Shown: positions 38,601 to 49,600 of the stretch, piece after piece | Layout of the letters: the number at the start of each line of letters is the position of its first letter | How positions within the stretch are numbered: the stretch's first letter is position 1 | Assembly (NCBI RefSeq): GCF_027744825.2 | Contig: NC_071343.1 | Location: 14,154,866 to 14,218,865 of the forward strand | Reading direction: 5' to 3' | Source of the DNA: Synchiropus splendidus | Lineage: Eukaryota > Chordata > Actinopteri > Syngnathiformes > Callionymidae | Length of the DNA stretch: 64,000 nt | The notes under the pieces: model-generated | Seen by the model: only the letters and a program-made list of their open reading frames with translations | What the model was told of the DNA's origin: nothing | Database searches by the model: none | Made by a program: the position numbers and the translations under genes

Positions 38601-41591
38601 GATAATAAGCAGCAGTCCCCGGAAGGCAACTGGGTAAAGGAGCAGCTAAGGCCATGTACAAAGCAGTATTAACATCTTTGCAAAATGCTAATCGTCAAAA
38701 AGCTAAGTGTCCATCAAAAATGCTGTGCACGAAAAGAAAGTTACACTCATCCCCTCCAGCCAGAATCAACAGCTTCTCCTTCACTGTGCAGCCGTGAAGA
38801 TCGAACATCCAAAATAAATCCATTTAATACAGTGTTTTTTTCCAAGTAAAGGGCAGCCACTTTGACAATGATTTCCTGAAACTATGCAGTTGCCGTCAAG
38901 TGGTTGTCATACAAAAATAAAAAATCCAATTAGTTAAAGAAAAAATCCAATATTATATGTCAGATTAGCAGCAGCAACAATCCACAAGACCAGCTCTCTG
39001 GGTGGCTCTCAGTAGATGCCATGAATGGTATCACACAAGCACTGGCTTCTGTACAGTGAAACCGGATTCTCACTCCAACCGTTTCTCCCTCAACACACAA
39101 CGATAATTTCTCAATTAAATATGTGTTTTCAATTTTCCAATAACTAGAGCGATTGCTATTGACTAGGTGGCGATACATCATGGCAAAATGCTGCTATTGT
39201 TATTGACACATAGCATGAATGGTTGCATAAATTAAAGTTAAGGTTGAGGTTCATTTGAAAAATCAATCAATTCACCACATAGCCAGTCGGGGCGCTGTCC
39301 ATTTGGCCGCATGCAACCAAACAGCACCACTGCAAAGGACCGCTCAGAGAATATGGCTAACTTTCATTCATTATCATGGCTTGACAATGTATATCATATT
39401 TTACCCAGGTAAACCTAAGTCCATTTTGGTTTGCAGTAGTTAGAGCCAATTTGTTGTTGCACTACATTTTAGATTTTTTTGCACTATGCACATATATACA
39501 AATAATTAAAAAAGAATCCAGTGAATAAGTCATATCCTCTCTGATGAGTCATATCAAAATTTATGTTCAGGCAAGAGAGGCATAAAGTTTATGGATAGAA
39601 CGTCATCATCACTGAGATTTAAAACGTTGAGATTCGTATATCAATTTGTAACTTCCTCCAGCCTTTCAAGCTCACTTTATATTCTATGAAACATGGAGGG
39701 AGCTATAACCGCCACCATAAGCTAACAGCTCCATAAAAACATTCATGTGACACATTTTAGGAAATGCACTTGTTCCGGGGTATGATGGCCTCATAAACCA
39801 CCCCGGTATACAGCATATCCATCACAAAGCCGCACCGAACGCTTCTCATACTTTACACAGATTTAAGTCATCAATGAAGAACAGAAAATAAAGATCAGAT
39901 CATTTGGACTGGTGCGAAATTGGCTGACAAACTAAAGCCTTAAAAATATATGCCACAGGTTTGCACCAGAGGCCATTGTCATAGGACTAAGACGGATTCA
40001 TAATTTATTACAGGATATTTTGCAGATCCTGAAAATCAGTATTTATTTTTAGGTCTTTAGGAAACGTTCATAAAGTTTCGATGCTCAGTTTGAGGTACAA
40101 CTGGAGAGAGACACGATCATACTGTAAGTCACTGAATCTGGGCTTAGCGACAGAGAAACCGCAGTGGAAAACGGTCCCTTCAGTGCTGCTGCATTGCACA
40201 AAGCAGACTCTCACGAGGGGCCGTCTCTCAGACTCAGCATGTCAGACCCATTGAGAGCTATTTTAGCAGACAAAAAAACTATTGTACACCTAATCTCAAA
40301 AAGTGCTGACGCGCTTTGTGTTCTGTATTATCTTTAGCAGTCTGGGATCCAACCAAACCATGAAATCTGGGACTCTTGCAGGAATCTATTTACATATCCA
40401 GTTAGATCAACAATCATATGGCCGCCACACATGGAAAGGCTTAGTCAAACATCTGAATGAACTCCTCACACACATTTACTACTCTGTGATGTCACTGGAC
40501 ATAATGCACTTTGGAAAAAGGCCAGTGTGTATTTATGGAATCTTCTCACCAGAAACAACAACACAAGCTAGTAATATGAAACAGTCAATCTTGTGTTTTC
40601 TGCACCTGTCTGCAAAACAAATTTCCCTTAGGGGGCGATAGATGGACGTTGAACTTCATTCATACGCATTTCTCAGTTTTAAGAATGGAAAACCAACTCA
40701 GCACCAATAACGGTGACAAAAAAAAAGCTAGGACATATATTCTTTCAAACTAGGGTCGATAAGAACAGATCATTATGAGAAGGTTGAAGACTGAAAAGCA
40801 GCGCTGCATTTGGATGATTGTGACCATCAAGTATTATTATCAACTAGAGTGGAGCAGGGAAGCTGAAGCTGAGGGCCCTCCTCAAGCCAAAACAAAGATA
40901 CGACATCTGGTTACCATCATTTTCCCCACTCCAAGGCAGCATGCTAACACTTTTTAGAGTTTCAAATGGTGACGTATGTGAGGGACTGGATAACATTTGC
41001 CTATCAAATTTCTGCAGAGCTTGCACGGCACAAGATGCTACCATAACAATCATTAAATAAACAGATAATTCACTAAGCTTGACCTTATTCTGAACGATAT
41101 GCTGGATGAAACAATTACTAACCACTTTGAGAAGCTAGGACTATAAACCAAAAGGTAAGTAGAGTTAAGCCAACTGTGGTTTTAACCTGTTTTTATACAG
41201 AAAGAAGCATCTTACTACTATTTATGTTATTAAAACTGTAATGAAAATATTGGGGATTTTGACAACATATAAAACTCTAGGTATTACTGTACATATTGTA
41301 GATATGCTTGCATTAAAAAAATGCACAGATTGAAATGGTTGTAATGTGGCACAAAAACACAGTACCATTGTACTGAAAGGCTGAATTACTGTATAATGAC
41401 ACCAGGTCCTTAGCGGTTAATACACATACTGTATATCTATGACCAGCTCATGCAACTACAACACAAATGACAGTCTCATCATATCCATCTTCAACTCAGC
41501 TATGACAACTGTTGTGCCACTTTATCTCTGGTTTGTCAAACACAGTACATCACACGAATACCAATAGGTTTGGCATGTTTTTGGTTTAGTC

Positions 41592-41915
41592 CAAGGTGTC
41601 AAAATCAATCATGGAAGGGGTGAAGTTGTGATGTGGCACTCACCCGCCTTTAACTGACTCCTAACTGACTTAATAGAAAATCAGCACCACGTCAGTCTAT
41701 GTTTAAAGACATACTGTACATCCGTTTCGACATCATTCATCCTCTTCATTCCAGCTTCCAAAACAAACTCTGGTTTACTACTTTACTACTAAGAGGTCTG
41801 GAGTCAATGTTGGTACATTTTAGATTTTTTATGGATTTAATTTGCTCTTGTGTGCCACAAAATATGACTTGTTGAGCCAGACCTGGCCCCCAGGCCATGT
41901 GTTTGACACCAGTTG
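41592..41915. mobile_element. Non-autonomous hAT-like element, copy B
   Basis: The ends CAAGGTGTCAAAATCA (left) and GTGTTTGACACCAGTTG (right) form a decayed inverted repeat of the CAGGGGTGTCAAAC type found on many vertebrate hAT elements. Flanks TTTAGTCC and GTTAGACC agree at 6 of 8 positions, as expected for an old 8-bp target duplication. It is ~320 bp with no transposase. The inner right end is shared with copy A in the opposite orientation. Confidence 0.55.
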
Positions 41916-44744
41916 TTAGACCACTGACTGAACAAAGCATTTATTGGGCAGTACACCCAACACACTAGCATCACCTCCTTGTCCTGTATTTAAGCACTGA
42001 ATGCTCCCAGTAATGAGCAATGCTCTATGCACCGGCTTCAAGTCGGTCAGTCAGGCATAGAGTGGAAAAACTTTTCTTTTCTTATGAGGCTGAAAACAAC
42101 TTTTGATCACAGTGAAAAAAGTAAATCCGACGTGAAGCACAGGGGTGAGGGATAAGCCTGGATTTTAGGCCAGTATTAGGAGAGGACTGCAAACTATTCA
42201 GCCGCTGTCACTTCACATTAAAACAGAGCAACGCTGAATGCTTGGCCAAACAATTCCACCCAACACTTGACTGGTCTCAGTGTGCTGAGACACAAGGATG
42301 CACCTAATGCCTTTTATCAGTGCACAGCCCAAAATAAAGCCAGGCCTCCGTTGTGATTTCAAAGTCAGTTTGATAAACAACACAGACTTTTGACGAATGC
42401 CAATGAAATCCTATCAGCCCGGCGTCTGACAGTAATCATATTAAAGTGGCAAATTTTCAGTGTCAGATACAAGAATGATAAACAATCATTCCCTGCCTCC
42501 CAGTGGGAGGGAAGGACAGCACAGTGGCATTTGAGGCAGTCAATGACACAACAGCAGAAGCTCAGATAGTTTTCTTGTACGTCTAAATATGGAGATGAGA
42601 GAGAAGAACACTGCAGCTGCTGTTGCCAGGTGGAATAAGACAACTGAAGGAAGGTTTGTTCAGCCGTGCTAACACTGTCAAAACAAAGCGATACGATTCT
42701 AGTAAATGGTGGAGAAGATTCATCTTTTATTGTCTCCTGGACCATCACTCTTTCAGCAATCATCTTTCAGATTCCTCTTAAACTTTCAAGGTAGAAGAAT
42801 GTTGCTAAGTCTCAGTAAGACTAAACTGAAGTTTTTGGTTGTATGGACTAATTTTCACCTCTGCCATGCACTTATTGTCTTAAAATAAATATCTGGAGGC
42901 TGCTGCAGATACAGTTTCAGCTCAGATGCCCCTGCTAAACACCAGCTAAATTTCATTACTGCACATTCATATTCAGAGAAAAAACAGTGGGAAGCAAAGC
43001 AAAATCTCACATGTGGGTTTCTTCCAAAAGGTTCCAGATGATTTAAAGACAGTCTATGAGGTCATGACATGGTCCAGATAGAGCAATCTGGTTGTCTTTC
43101 ACCCATCCTCAAGGGTGTGTGTCCTCATTTTGGCTGCAGTAATGTGAATCACGAGGAAGGTAGCTCTGTGACTGTCTGTGTGTCTGTTCCACATAGACTC
43201 TTTATTGTGGGGGGAAAAAACCTTTCCTCGAGTTGTGAGACAACACAATAGGTGAATGTTTAAAAGCTATTATTATCTGTTCCGTTTTGTCAAGGGCAAG
43301 TTTAAATAAACAATCTTGAGGGTGAATTTGAGAATGTAACTTCATCAGTTAAACTGCGTGATCTCAATCAACCTACTTGATGGGATCACAACCTTGGTGA
43401 TTACATGCGGTAAAAGGTTAAAATGGGAGTCAATTTTGCTCGCAGCAAAGAGGAGTGTAATGTGCAAACAACACAAACAAAAGTGACAATAGTTGTGACA
43501 AAAAAAATCCCACCGTGGTAAGTGGGAAGGAAGGACTGACCTTCCCTCAGATACTGCTATCTTGAGATGACGCACGAGACAGACCCAGAGAACATCATTA
43601 TCATGACACTGCTGCAGGCGTCAATGACTGGAACGCACACAAACCATACTAAAACTGAGGTTTCACCTGAACAGTGAAACCTTCCTACAAGCTCTCCAAC
43701 TTGTCCACGGTGCTGAGCGTGACTAACAAGATGCCCTAATGATATTTCGTGGAAGAAATTGTAGAAGAAACAAATCCTAATTCAGAGCGCAAGTGTGAAG
43801 AACCATTACAACAGTGCCTTAAAAGCAACATTTATTTCCCAAACTTCTCTATGGACCAAACAATCGCAGCAACTCAAATTCACTTGACACCATACAAGAG
43901 CAAACGCAATGTAACTTATGTAAACAAACACATGGCATATTGTACCAAAATATGCTGCCATTTTACTTGTCAACCGTTTCTAAAAAGTATAAATCAATGG
44001 GATTTTTTTTTTTAAATTCTGCGCAGCTCTAGCTCAATTTTTTTGTAACATTAAAAAAATCTTACAAGGCTTAATATGTAATTTACATACTTGATGCATG
44101 TGAGCAGGCGTGTCAGAGCAGGAATCCGAATAGTTATGTGTGCGTAGTTGATCTGAATAAAAGCAGCCTGGGAATAAAAGCGCCTCGACGATGATGAGAA
44201 TAGCTTTACTTCACAGCCACAAACATTAAAGCTGAAGAATCGGTGTTCATACACGTGTAATAAAGGGGGTTTATCTTTCAAGGGTCTACTTCTCCGCCTC
44301 TTATCGACCTCGCATTCCACGGATTCCCACACTCTAAACTCACCTGCCCTTTCCTTTATTTCAGTTTTTCAACACGTTTCCCAAATGCATCCAATTTCTC
44401 CCAGGTGAGCTCCGTAGTCACAGTCGCCGGAAATCTAAGTCTGGGAACGTTAGCTCGCAAAGTTTTCCTGCCAACTGCGGAGGAACGGCTCCATCAAGGG
44501 TGCGCGTTGTTGCCATGACTCGGTCCAAAGACACAGATTAGTGAGTTCCGTGTGCCTTCTTTGTGGCTCGGAACCTCCCCGGCGTGAGTTTGGTCTCAAA
44601 GAAAGACACTTATTCAGGAGTTTCCAAGTGAAAGTGCGCGCCCTGATGCTCTGTTTCCCCAGCAGGATCCGCAGTTACAGAAGCAGTGTAACACGAGTAT
44701 TACCTTTGCTGGGACGTTTGAGTCGGTTGAGCTGAGCCTTGGGT

Positions 44745-44795
44745 CTACATCGAAGCGTCTGACTGGGGTGGTATGATCCCGTCTGCTAGTTCCAT
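44745..44795 (-). other. Upstream ORF 2 in the putative pkp4 5'UTR, overlapping uORF 1
   Basis: A second ATG in another frame opens a 16-residue ORF (MELADGIIPPQSDASM, then TAG) that overlaps the last 10 bases of uORF 1. It has G at +4 and A at -3 (ACGCATGG). Both uORFs end before the donor at 44704, so neither fuses with the pkp4 reading frame. Confidence 0.35.
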
Positions 44796-44824
44796 GCGTG
44801 TGGAAGAGTCGAACTCGCCTCCAT
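44786..44824 (-). other. Upstream ORF 1 in the putative pkp4 5'UTR (strong Kozak)
   Basis: On the minus strand CCACCATGG begins a 12-residue ORF (MEASSTLPHAWN, then TAG). The context is essentially ideal for initiation (A at -3, G at +4). If the first exon is transcribed as proposed, ribosomes would meet this ATG before the pkp4 start. The ORF is seen directly; its translation is inferred. Confidence 0.4.
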
Positions 44825-44884
44825 GGTGGAGCAGAAACACGACCGCACAGCTCCGCTGCTTCCACGGGCAGCTCAGAATCTGCA

Positions 44885-44892
44885 TGACGTCA
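44885..44892. promoter_or_regulatory. Full CRE palindrome TGACGTCA
   Basis: An exact 8-bp cAMP response element lies immediately upstream of the proposed pkp4 first exon. Full palindromic CREs within about 100 bp of a CpG-island start site are typical functional CREB/ATF sites. Being palindromic, it could serve either gene. Confidence 0.5.
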
Positions 44893-44924
44893 GGGGGGAT
44901 GTGGGAGAAAAGAGGGCACTCCTG

Positions 44925-44929
44925 ATTGG
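44925..44929 (-). promoter_or_regulatory. CCAAT box, minus orientation (GATTGG)
   Basis: ATTGG on the plus strand reads CCAAT toward pkp4. It sits about 45 bp upstream of the proposed pkp4 start, within the usual NF-Y range, and in phase with the CRE at 44885. Confidence 0.4.
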
Positions 44930-44981
44930 TTGAGAGGGAGACTCATGGGCGTGTCAAGGGTGGGACTCAGTGTTGAACAAA

Positions 44982-44986
44982 CCAAT
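44982..44986 (+). promoter_or_regulatory. CCAAT box, plus orientation (ACCAATCA)
   Basis: A second, oppositely oriented CCAAT box lies 53 bp from the first and points toward ccdc148. Paired divergent NF-Y sites are typical of bidirectional promoters. It lies about 205 bp before the good plus-strand donor at 45190/45191. Confidence 0.4.
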
Positions 44987-45548
44987 CATAAGCAAGAGGA
45001 TGATTTCCATGGTTACGCGTTTGTCAACGATTCAGGTAGACCACTAACTATCGATTTAATTCACTAGTATTATACGCATTTTACACCCATGAATGTTATG
45101 TGTGATCCCATTGAGGATTTAGACTAAATACTTTTTTTGAACAACTAGAATTGGCAGTGACTTCAGACGCCAACCAACGGATAAGCAAAGGTATGTGGAG
45201 GTTTGTTTTGGGAGGGTTGTCAAGACTTGATCTTAGCTCAGAGAGTGAGATTGATCCGTTTGTGACCCGGTGCTAACTGGGTGATTCAAAGAAGTTGAAG
45301 CAACCTTTATAAACATCTGTCCTCTCTCAAACTGATTAATAGCGTTAATGAATCCATCTAGTGTGAGACATAATTTTTGTCCTCTATAGGCCACTGTAGT
45401 TTGAGATCTCTGTGGGATCAGTACTACTTGCTCGAGCTGCTTGAATCGTGTCTTGAGGAACACGTTTCTTTCGCACTGCGACCCTCGTCTCTGTTTCTTC
45501 ATCTGTCCACCGTGTGGTTTCGTCCGTTCGTCACTCATTCATCTCTAC

Positions 45549-45558
45549 TGCGCATGCG
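45549..45558. promoter_or_regulatory. NRF1-like site TGCGCATGCG
   Basis: This matches nine to ten positions of the NRF1 consensus YGCGCAYGCGCR. NRF1 sites are usually close to transcription starts of CpG-type promoters. It lies about 1 kb before the first recognisable ccdc148 exon, so it may mark an alternative ccdc148 start. Confidence 0.4.
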
Positions 45559-46590
45559 TAACGACTACGGGTAACACGCATCACGAGCGTCGGTCACCCC
45601 TCTTTTGTGTTCAGCGAGACGCACATATTGAACAATCACGCACAACTTTAACAGAAAAAGAGGGTTGAAAGAAAGGAACCGGCTCCAAAACGTGAACGGG
45701 CTCCTGTTGTTTACCTCCAAGAATCAGGTCTTCGCCTGTCGTGGCTTTAATATTATTAATTCTTATGGAAATGTGTACAGTTTTGATGCCTCATGAAGCT
45801 CGATACTAGTTCTAACTGATATGTGGTTTAAAAAAAATCAGCACATGCTTCACCATTTGTGAACAGTTACAAAATAGTATCAATGTGACCGTACTAAACT
45901 CCAAGCACATAAATAATATAAATTTAATCAAAGTGTGGCAGCTTCATTAGATTAGATCAAAATGTGCTTCCAACAAATAGTTATTAAAAATGTGAAATTA
46001 CACATTGCATCAGTTACTGTGTAGGTGACTCACTAATGCAAAAAAATTAAACTGATTCGTCCTTTAAAAAAATGTTTTTTATACAAGATCAACTCCACTG
46101 AAAGTGAAGCTCACAATGAAAATGTCAACTCATTGTCATCATGTTACAGGGAAAATGCTTAAAGGTTGAAAATAGTTGCAAACTTTTGCAATGGCTTACA
46201 TACATAGCATCACATCAAAGGAAATAATGATGAGTGAAAATAACAAAGTACTTGGTCATTGATAAAGATAGTACTCGAGCATTGCAAAAGCGTCTGTAAT
46301 CTACTAGCAAATAAAGTTGACAACGATTGAAAATTTTGCCTTCTGTTCATGTTTTACCACTTACACTCAACGATTAATATTACAGATGTTTCTAAAATAT
46401 TTAGAAGATGAAGCAACCTACCTAAAGCTATCAACCTCTTAGAGGTTGTATCTGTCTACATCCTCCACTCCCATTTTTACTGCTACAATAATGTACACTA
46501 GCTTCCATTCTAGCTGAAGAGCCCACTAAATTATACAGGCACTTACATCATCATACTATAACACAGTGTTGTGCTGTTTCCATTTCGCAG

Positions 46591-46677
46591 CTCCTGACCT
46601 TGTGTGTCGTGATTATTCAATGATGAATGGCGGATATCTGCATAACTTTGTCACAAACAACAAGGCAGGAGATGTTG
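46591..46677 (+). CDS. ccdc148: ccdc148 first recognised coding exon (start codon uncertain)
   Basis: The acceptor is CATTTCGCAG and the donor GTTG|GTAAGT. The first in-frame Met is ATG 46620-46622, followed at once by a second ATG (46623). The protein starts MMNGGYLHNFVTNNKAGDV. The frame is open back to the acceptor (APDLVCRDYS before the Met), so an upstream exon ending in phase 1 could add residues. The mammalian protein appears to have a similar xxPDLV-like start, which favours an additional upstream coding exon, but I could not locate one. The exon ends in phase 1. Confidence 0.75.
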
Positions 46678-49600
46678 GTAAGTCAATGAAAATTGATTGT
46701 GAAACAATCCTGAAGTACTTTTCTGTTAGTTGTGACAAGCCTTTAATGTTTTATAGTTTTTTTTTCTTCCCAAAGCAGCGTTACTTGTTTGTTCACCTGC
46801 CTAGTTGAGCCACAGCTGAAGTGTTGCGCGAACAACTGCTGAGCCTTGAATGGTTACCTTGCAATTCATTAGGCAACCATGACACTGTTTTTATTTCCCC
46901 TGCTCGAGGAAGCATTCTACACTCCACATCGAAAGTTTCAACCTATTCACAAATCTGAATTCATCTTTTCTTACAGCCAAACTTGCTCTGCGAATGAAAT
47001 ATGGCGTTGGCAGCTCAAAGCATAAACCAGTGGAATATGATAAGCTGCAAGAAAAGCTTAATGCCAAGAGACTGGAGGTTGCTTTGACTGGTGAAAAGGT
47101 AATGATTTATTATGGATTATTTATGCATCACTACAATAGTAATTAATAGTCACTGTTGGTAAGAGTCGACCAAAGACTTGAAAAATTCCACCTGCAATGA
47201 ATTCCTGTTAAATCAGTCAGATAAGTCATGAGCACTGCTACCTCCAACATATAAGCAGCTGAATATACATAACAATGTAATGTAATTTTCTCATAAATTA
47301 GGGGGGATTCAGGATTCGATTAAAAAAATTAATCTAGTTCATTAGAGAATTTGTGATTTATTACTCTCAATCTCACTTTAATGGTATAAGAATATTTGCC
47401 ACAAGAAGCCACATTTTTCAATTTGAATGAATTTGTTATATTACTGAATCAAATGATGGACCCATACATACATTTGAACAACAAAATATTGTTTATTTTG
47501 CATCAGTTTGACAATAGCACAATGAATCACGATGGTGGCTATATTCAAGTTTTTATATCACCTTATTGAAACTAAAGCTCTTTTAATGTCTTGAAAATAT
47601 TTGCATAAGAATTTCAAATACATTCAGAGTAGTGGAAACAAGTGGAACAAGAACAAACAGATTGATTTTGTTTGCTTTTGTTCAGGGATTCCTCCATGTT
47701 TGTTGTTGTTGTTATCATCCTAGCTGCCACGTGTCTTGTGCATCAGTATGATCAGTGGATCAGGAACTCCTGCATTTTAACAGTTTGCTCTCCAGACAAA
47801 CTGTTAAAATGAAATTCAATTAAATTAAATTCTTTTAACATGTTTGTTTGTTGTAATTAACTCATTAAAGTCCCACCACTATCATAAATCTCTCAGAAAT
47901 TCTTTTAATCCATTCTTTCTTTCTGTTGTTACCGTGGTGTATTGCTATATTGACTCTGGTGCTACAGCTATCATCTTTCCTCATTTTGCACCTGGTAAAC
48001 CTATTACTTATTCAGAGCCAATGGGAAAAGAATTCTGATCATTAAACCTGTGATGTTATGTCTCAGCATCGCAGCACTGACTCCTATACATCAGAGGTAA
48101 ACTGCACTTGACAGTCTTAACGCTCCACAAGTATTTGCTCTCCCCGATGCTACTGAGCTCAGGCTCTTTGACCAGCACTGTTTTAATTGCTTAAGTGTAG
48201 CAGGAGCCTTTCAGTATCTCACCCACTGCCTGCGGCTCCTTCCAGCCCTGCGCTCTGCTTCGGCCAGATAAGGAACACTGCGCTCATATTCAGGCTCTCT
48301 ACCGAAAGGTTTATTTTTTTTTCACACCTCTGCCACAGCGATGTGATATACGTAAATAAATGACCGGCAGTCGCCTCAAGCCAGGGATCAGGTTTTCTCT
48401 CCAGTAAAAGGCTGGCAGCATTTCTCTGCGACCGTCGTTGACACCTTGACATTCAGACGACAGATTAGTTTGGGCCCTTTGCAGGAACACTATAAAGTTG
48501 CATGCAATGAGCGCAGAAACATGCTGATGACAAATTTGTATCTTACGTTTTGCTTTGTTTTTCTTTTAGCTTAAGAGTGATACTATATCATCTAAATTGA
48601 TCCTCAGGTGTGAGCGTGTGTATGACTGGTTGTTTGTCAGTGTGTGCTCCGCAATTGAACAAGGGTGTCTCGAGGTAGCCGGGGACGCCTCTGATCTTCA
48701 GTAACCCCATGTAGGAATTAAACACACTCCCACACACACACACACACGTACTGCCATGTTTTTTGTGTTTGTAACCACAACTAGGTGTGTTTCCAAGAAT
48801 TGGTCCCCACTGGTGTGCTAAACGGGTTTGTGTGGGGTGATGACATTTTTAGATGCTTTGCGTTGAAGTTTTCAAAACAGAAAATAACATAAAATAACAC
48901 GACTTAAATGCACTGAAAATAATGGCTACATTCTGAACTAGACCTTTGAACAACATTTTGTCTGGTTCGCCTGCAGTATATTTGACATACCGAACGAGTG
49001 TCCTTTTATCTGCGACGAGAGTGCATCCGCTCTTTATGAAGTTTCCTGTAATCAATTATCTGATTCAGTGGCTTGTGTGAAAATACACGGATTGCTTGCA
49101 GTGCTACAGCAGCGCTACGAAGGAGCGCCGTTCATCGTGAAAAACAAATTGCCCCAATTAAGATTTCAATCTTTCCTCTGCTCTTCTAATGCCATGCTTC
49201 ATAAATACCACGCATGTTTCAGCGTGACACCCTGCAGTCTTCGCGGTGCATTCTGCCACACCGTGGATGATACGTTTTAATGAGCTGCAGACCATCAGTG
49301 AATACAGAGACTCTGTCACACTGTATATATACTTCATTAAGTGGCGGGTCCGGGGAGTTCCTCATGTCTGGAGCCCATTTCAGAGCTCTTTTTAAGCAGC
49401 TTTTTCTCGAGGCTGAGTTTAACTTGGTCGAATATTAATCCTGTGTCTTAAAAATCCTTGTCTTGTAGCTGGAGAAGGCGCGCTGTGAGGCCAAAGCTGC
49501 CAAAGAGAGCTCCATTTTACGGGAGCAGAGACAGGTGTGGAGCGCCGAGTGCCCCAAGCTGCAAAAAGCTGAGTAAGTGCAACCTATTACTCCCTGTCAT

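Larger units (their letters stand above)
30736..44703 (-). other. pkp4 first intron (proposed; 14.0 kb)
   Basis: It runs from the proposed first-exon donor to the acceptor before the start-codon exon. It contains two oppositely oriented copies of one hAT-like family (31.94 and 41.6-41.9 kb) and the end of a MITE family at 35.67-35.69 kb. Several A-rich tracts occur at 37.40-37.51 kb. No exon is recognised. Confidence 0.55.
44704..44880 (-). other. pkp4: Probable non-coding first exon of pkp4 (5'UTR); upstream boundary estimated
   Basis: A strong donor, GCAAAG|GTAATA on the minus strand, ends at 44704 inside a CpG-rich stretch. A full CRE and a minus-strand CCAAT box lie just upstream. Joined to the acceptor at 30735, this places 5'UTR directly before GAGGAATGCC. 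A non-coding first exon separated by a long first intron (here ~14 kb) is common in this family. The donor is visible in the sequence. The transcription start near 44.88 kb is inference from promoter-element spacing and could differ by tens of bases. Confidence 0.5.
44410..44990. promoter_or_regulatory. CpG-rich promoter region of pkp4, probably divergent with ccdc148
   Basis: CpG dinucleotides are dense here (for example GTCGCCGG, GTGCGCGTTG, CCCCGGCG, AAGTGCGCGCC), whereas the flanking introns are AT-rich and CpG-poor. It contains the proposed first exon of pkp4 on the minus strand and adjoins CRE and CCAAT elements. This looks like the CpG-island-type promoter common upstream of widely expressed vertebrate genes. 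CpG density was judged by eye. Confidence 0.6.
44881..46590. other. Intergenic / ccdc148 5' region; no confident coding exon
   Basis: This 1.7-kb stretch lies between the proposed pkp4 start and the first ccdc148 exon I can support. It holds the two CCAAT boxes, an imperfect X-box-like sequence at 45003-45016, a good plus-strand donor (AGCAAAG|GTATGT at 45190/45191), the NRF1-like site at 45549 and a weaker donor at 45570/45571. From 45.75 to 46.55 kb it is plain AT-rich sequence. One or more 5'UTR exons of ccdc148 are expected here, but the sequence alone does not decide which. Confidence 0.5.

Noticed and set aside
42365..42763. 132-codon open frame on the minus strand in pkp4 intron 1
   Set aside because: No recognisable domain, no splice-supported extension, Cys-rich random composition.
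45003..45016. X-box-like (RFX) motif suggesting ciliary control of ccdc148
   Set aside because: Only the first half fits (GTAACC on the minus strand); the second half matches 4 of 6 positions, too weak to claim.
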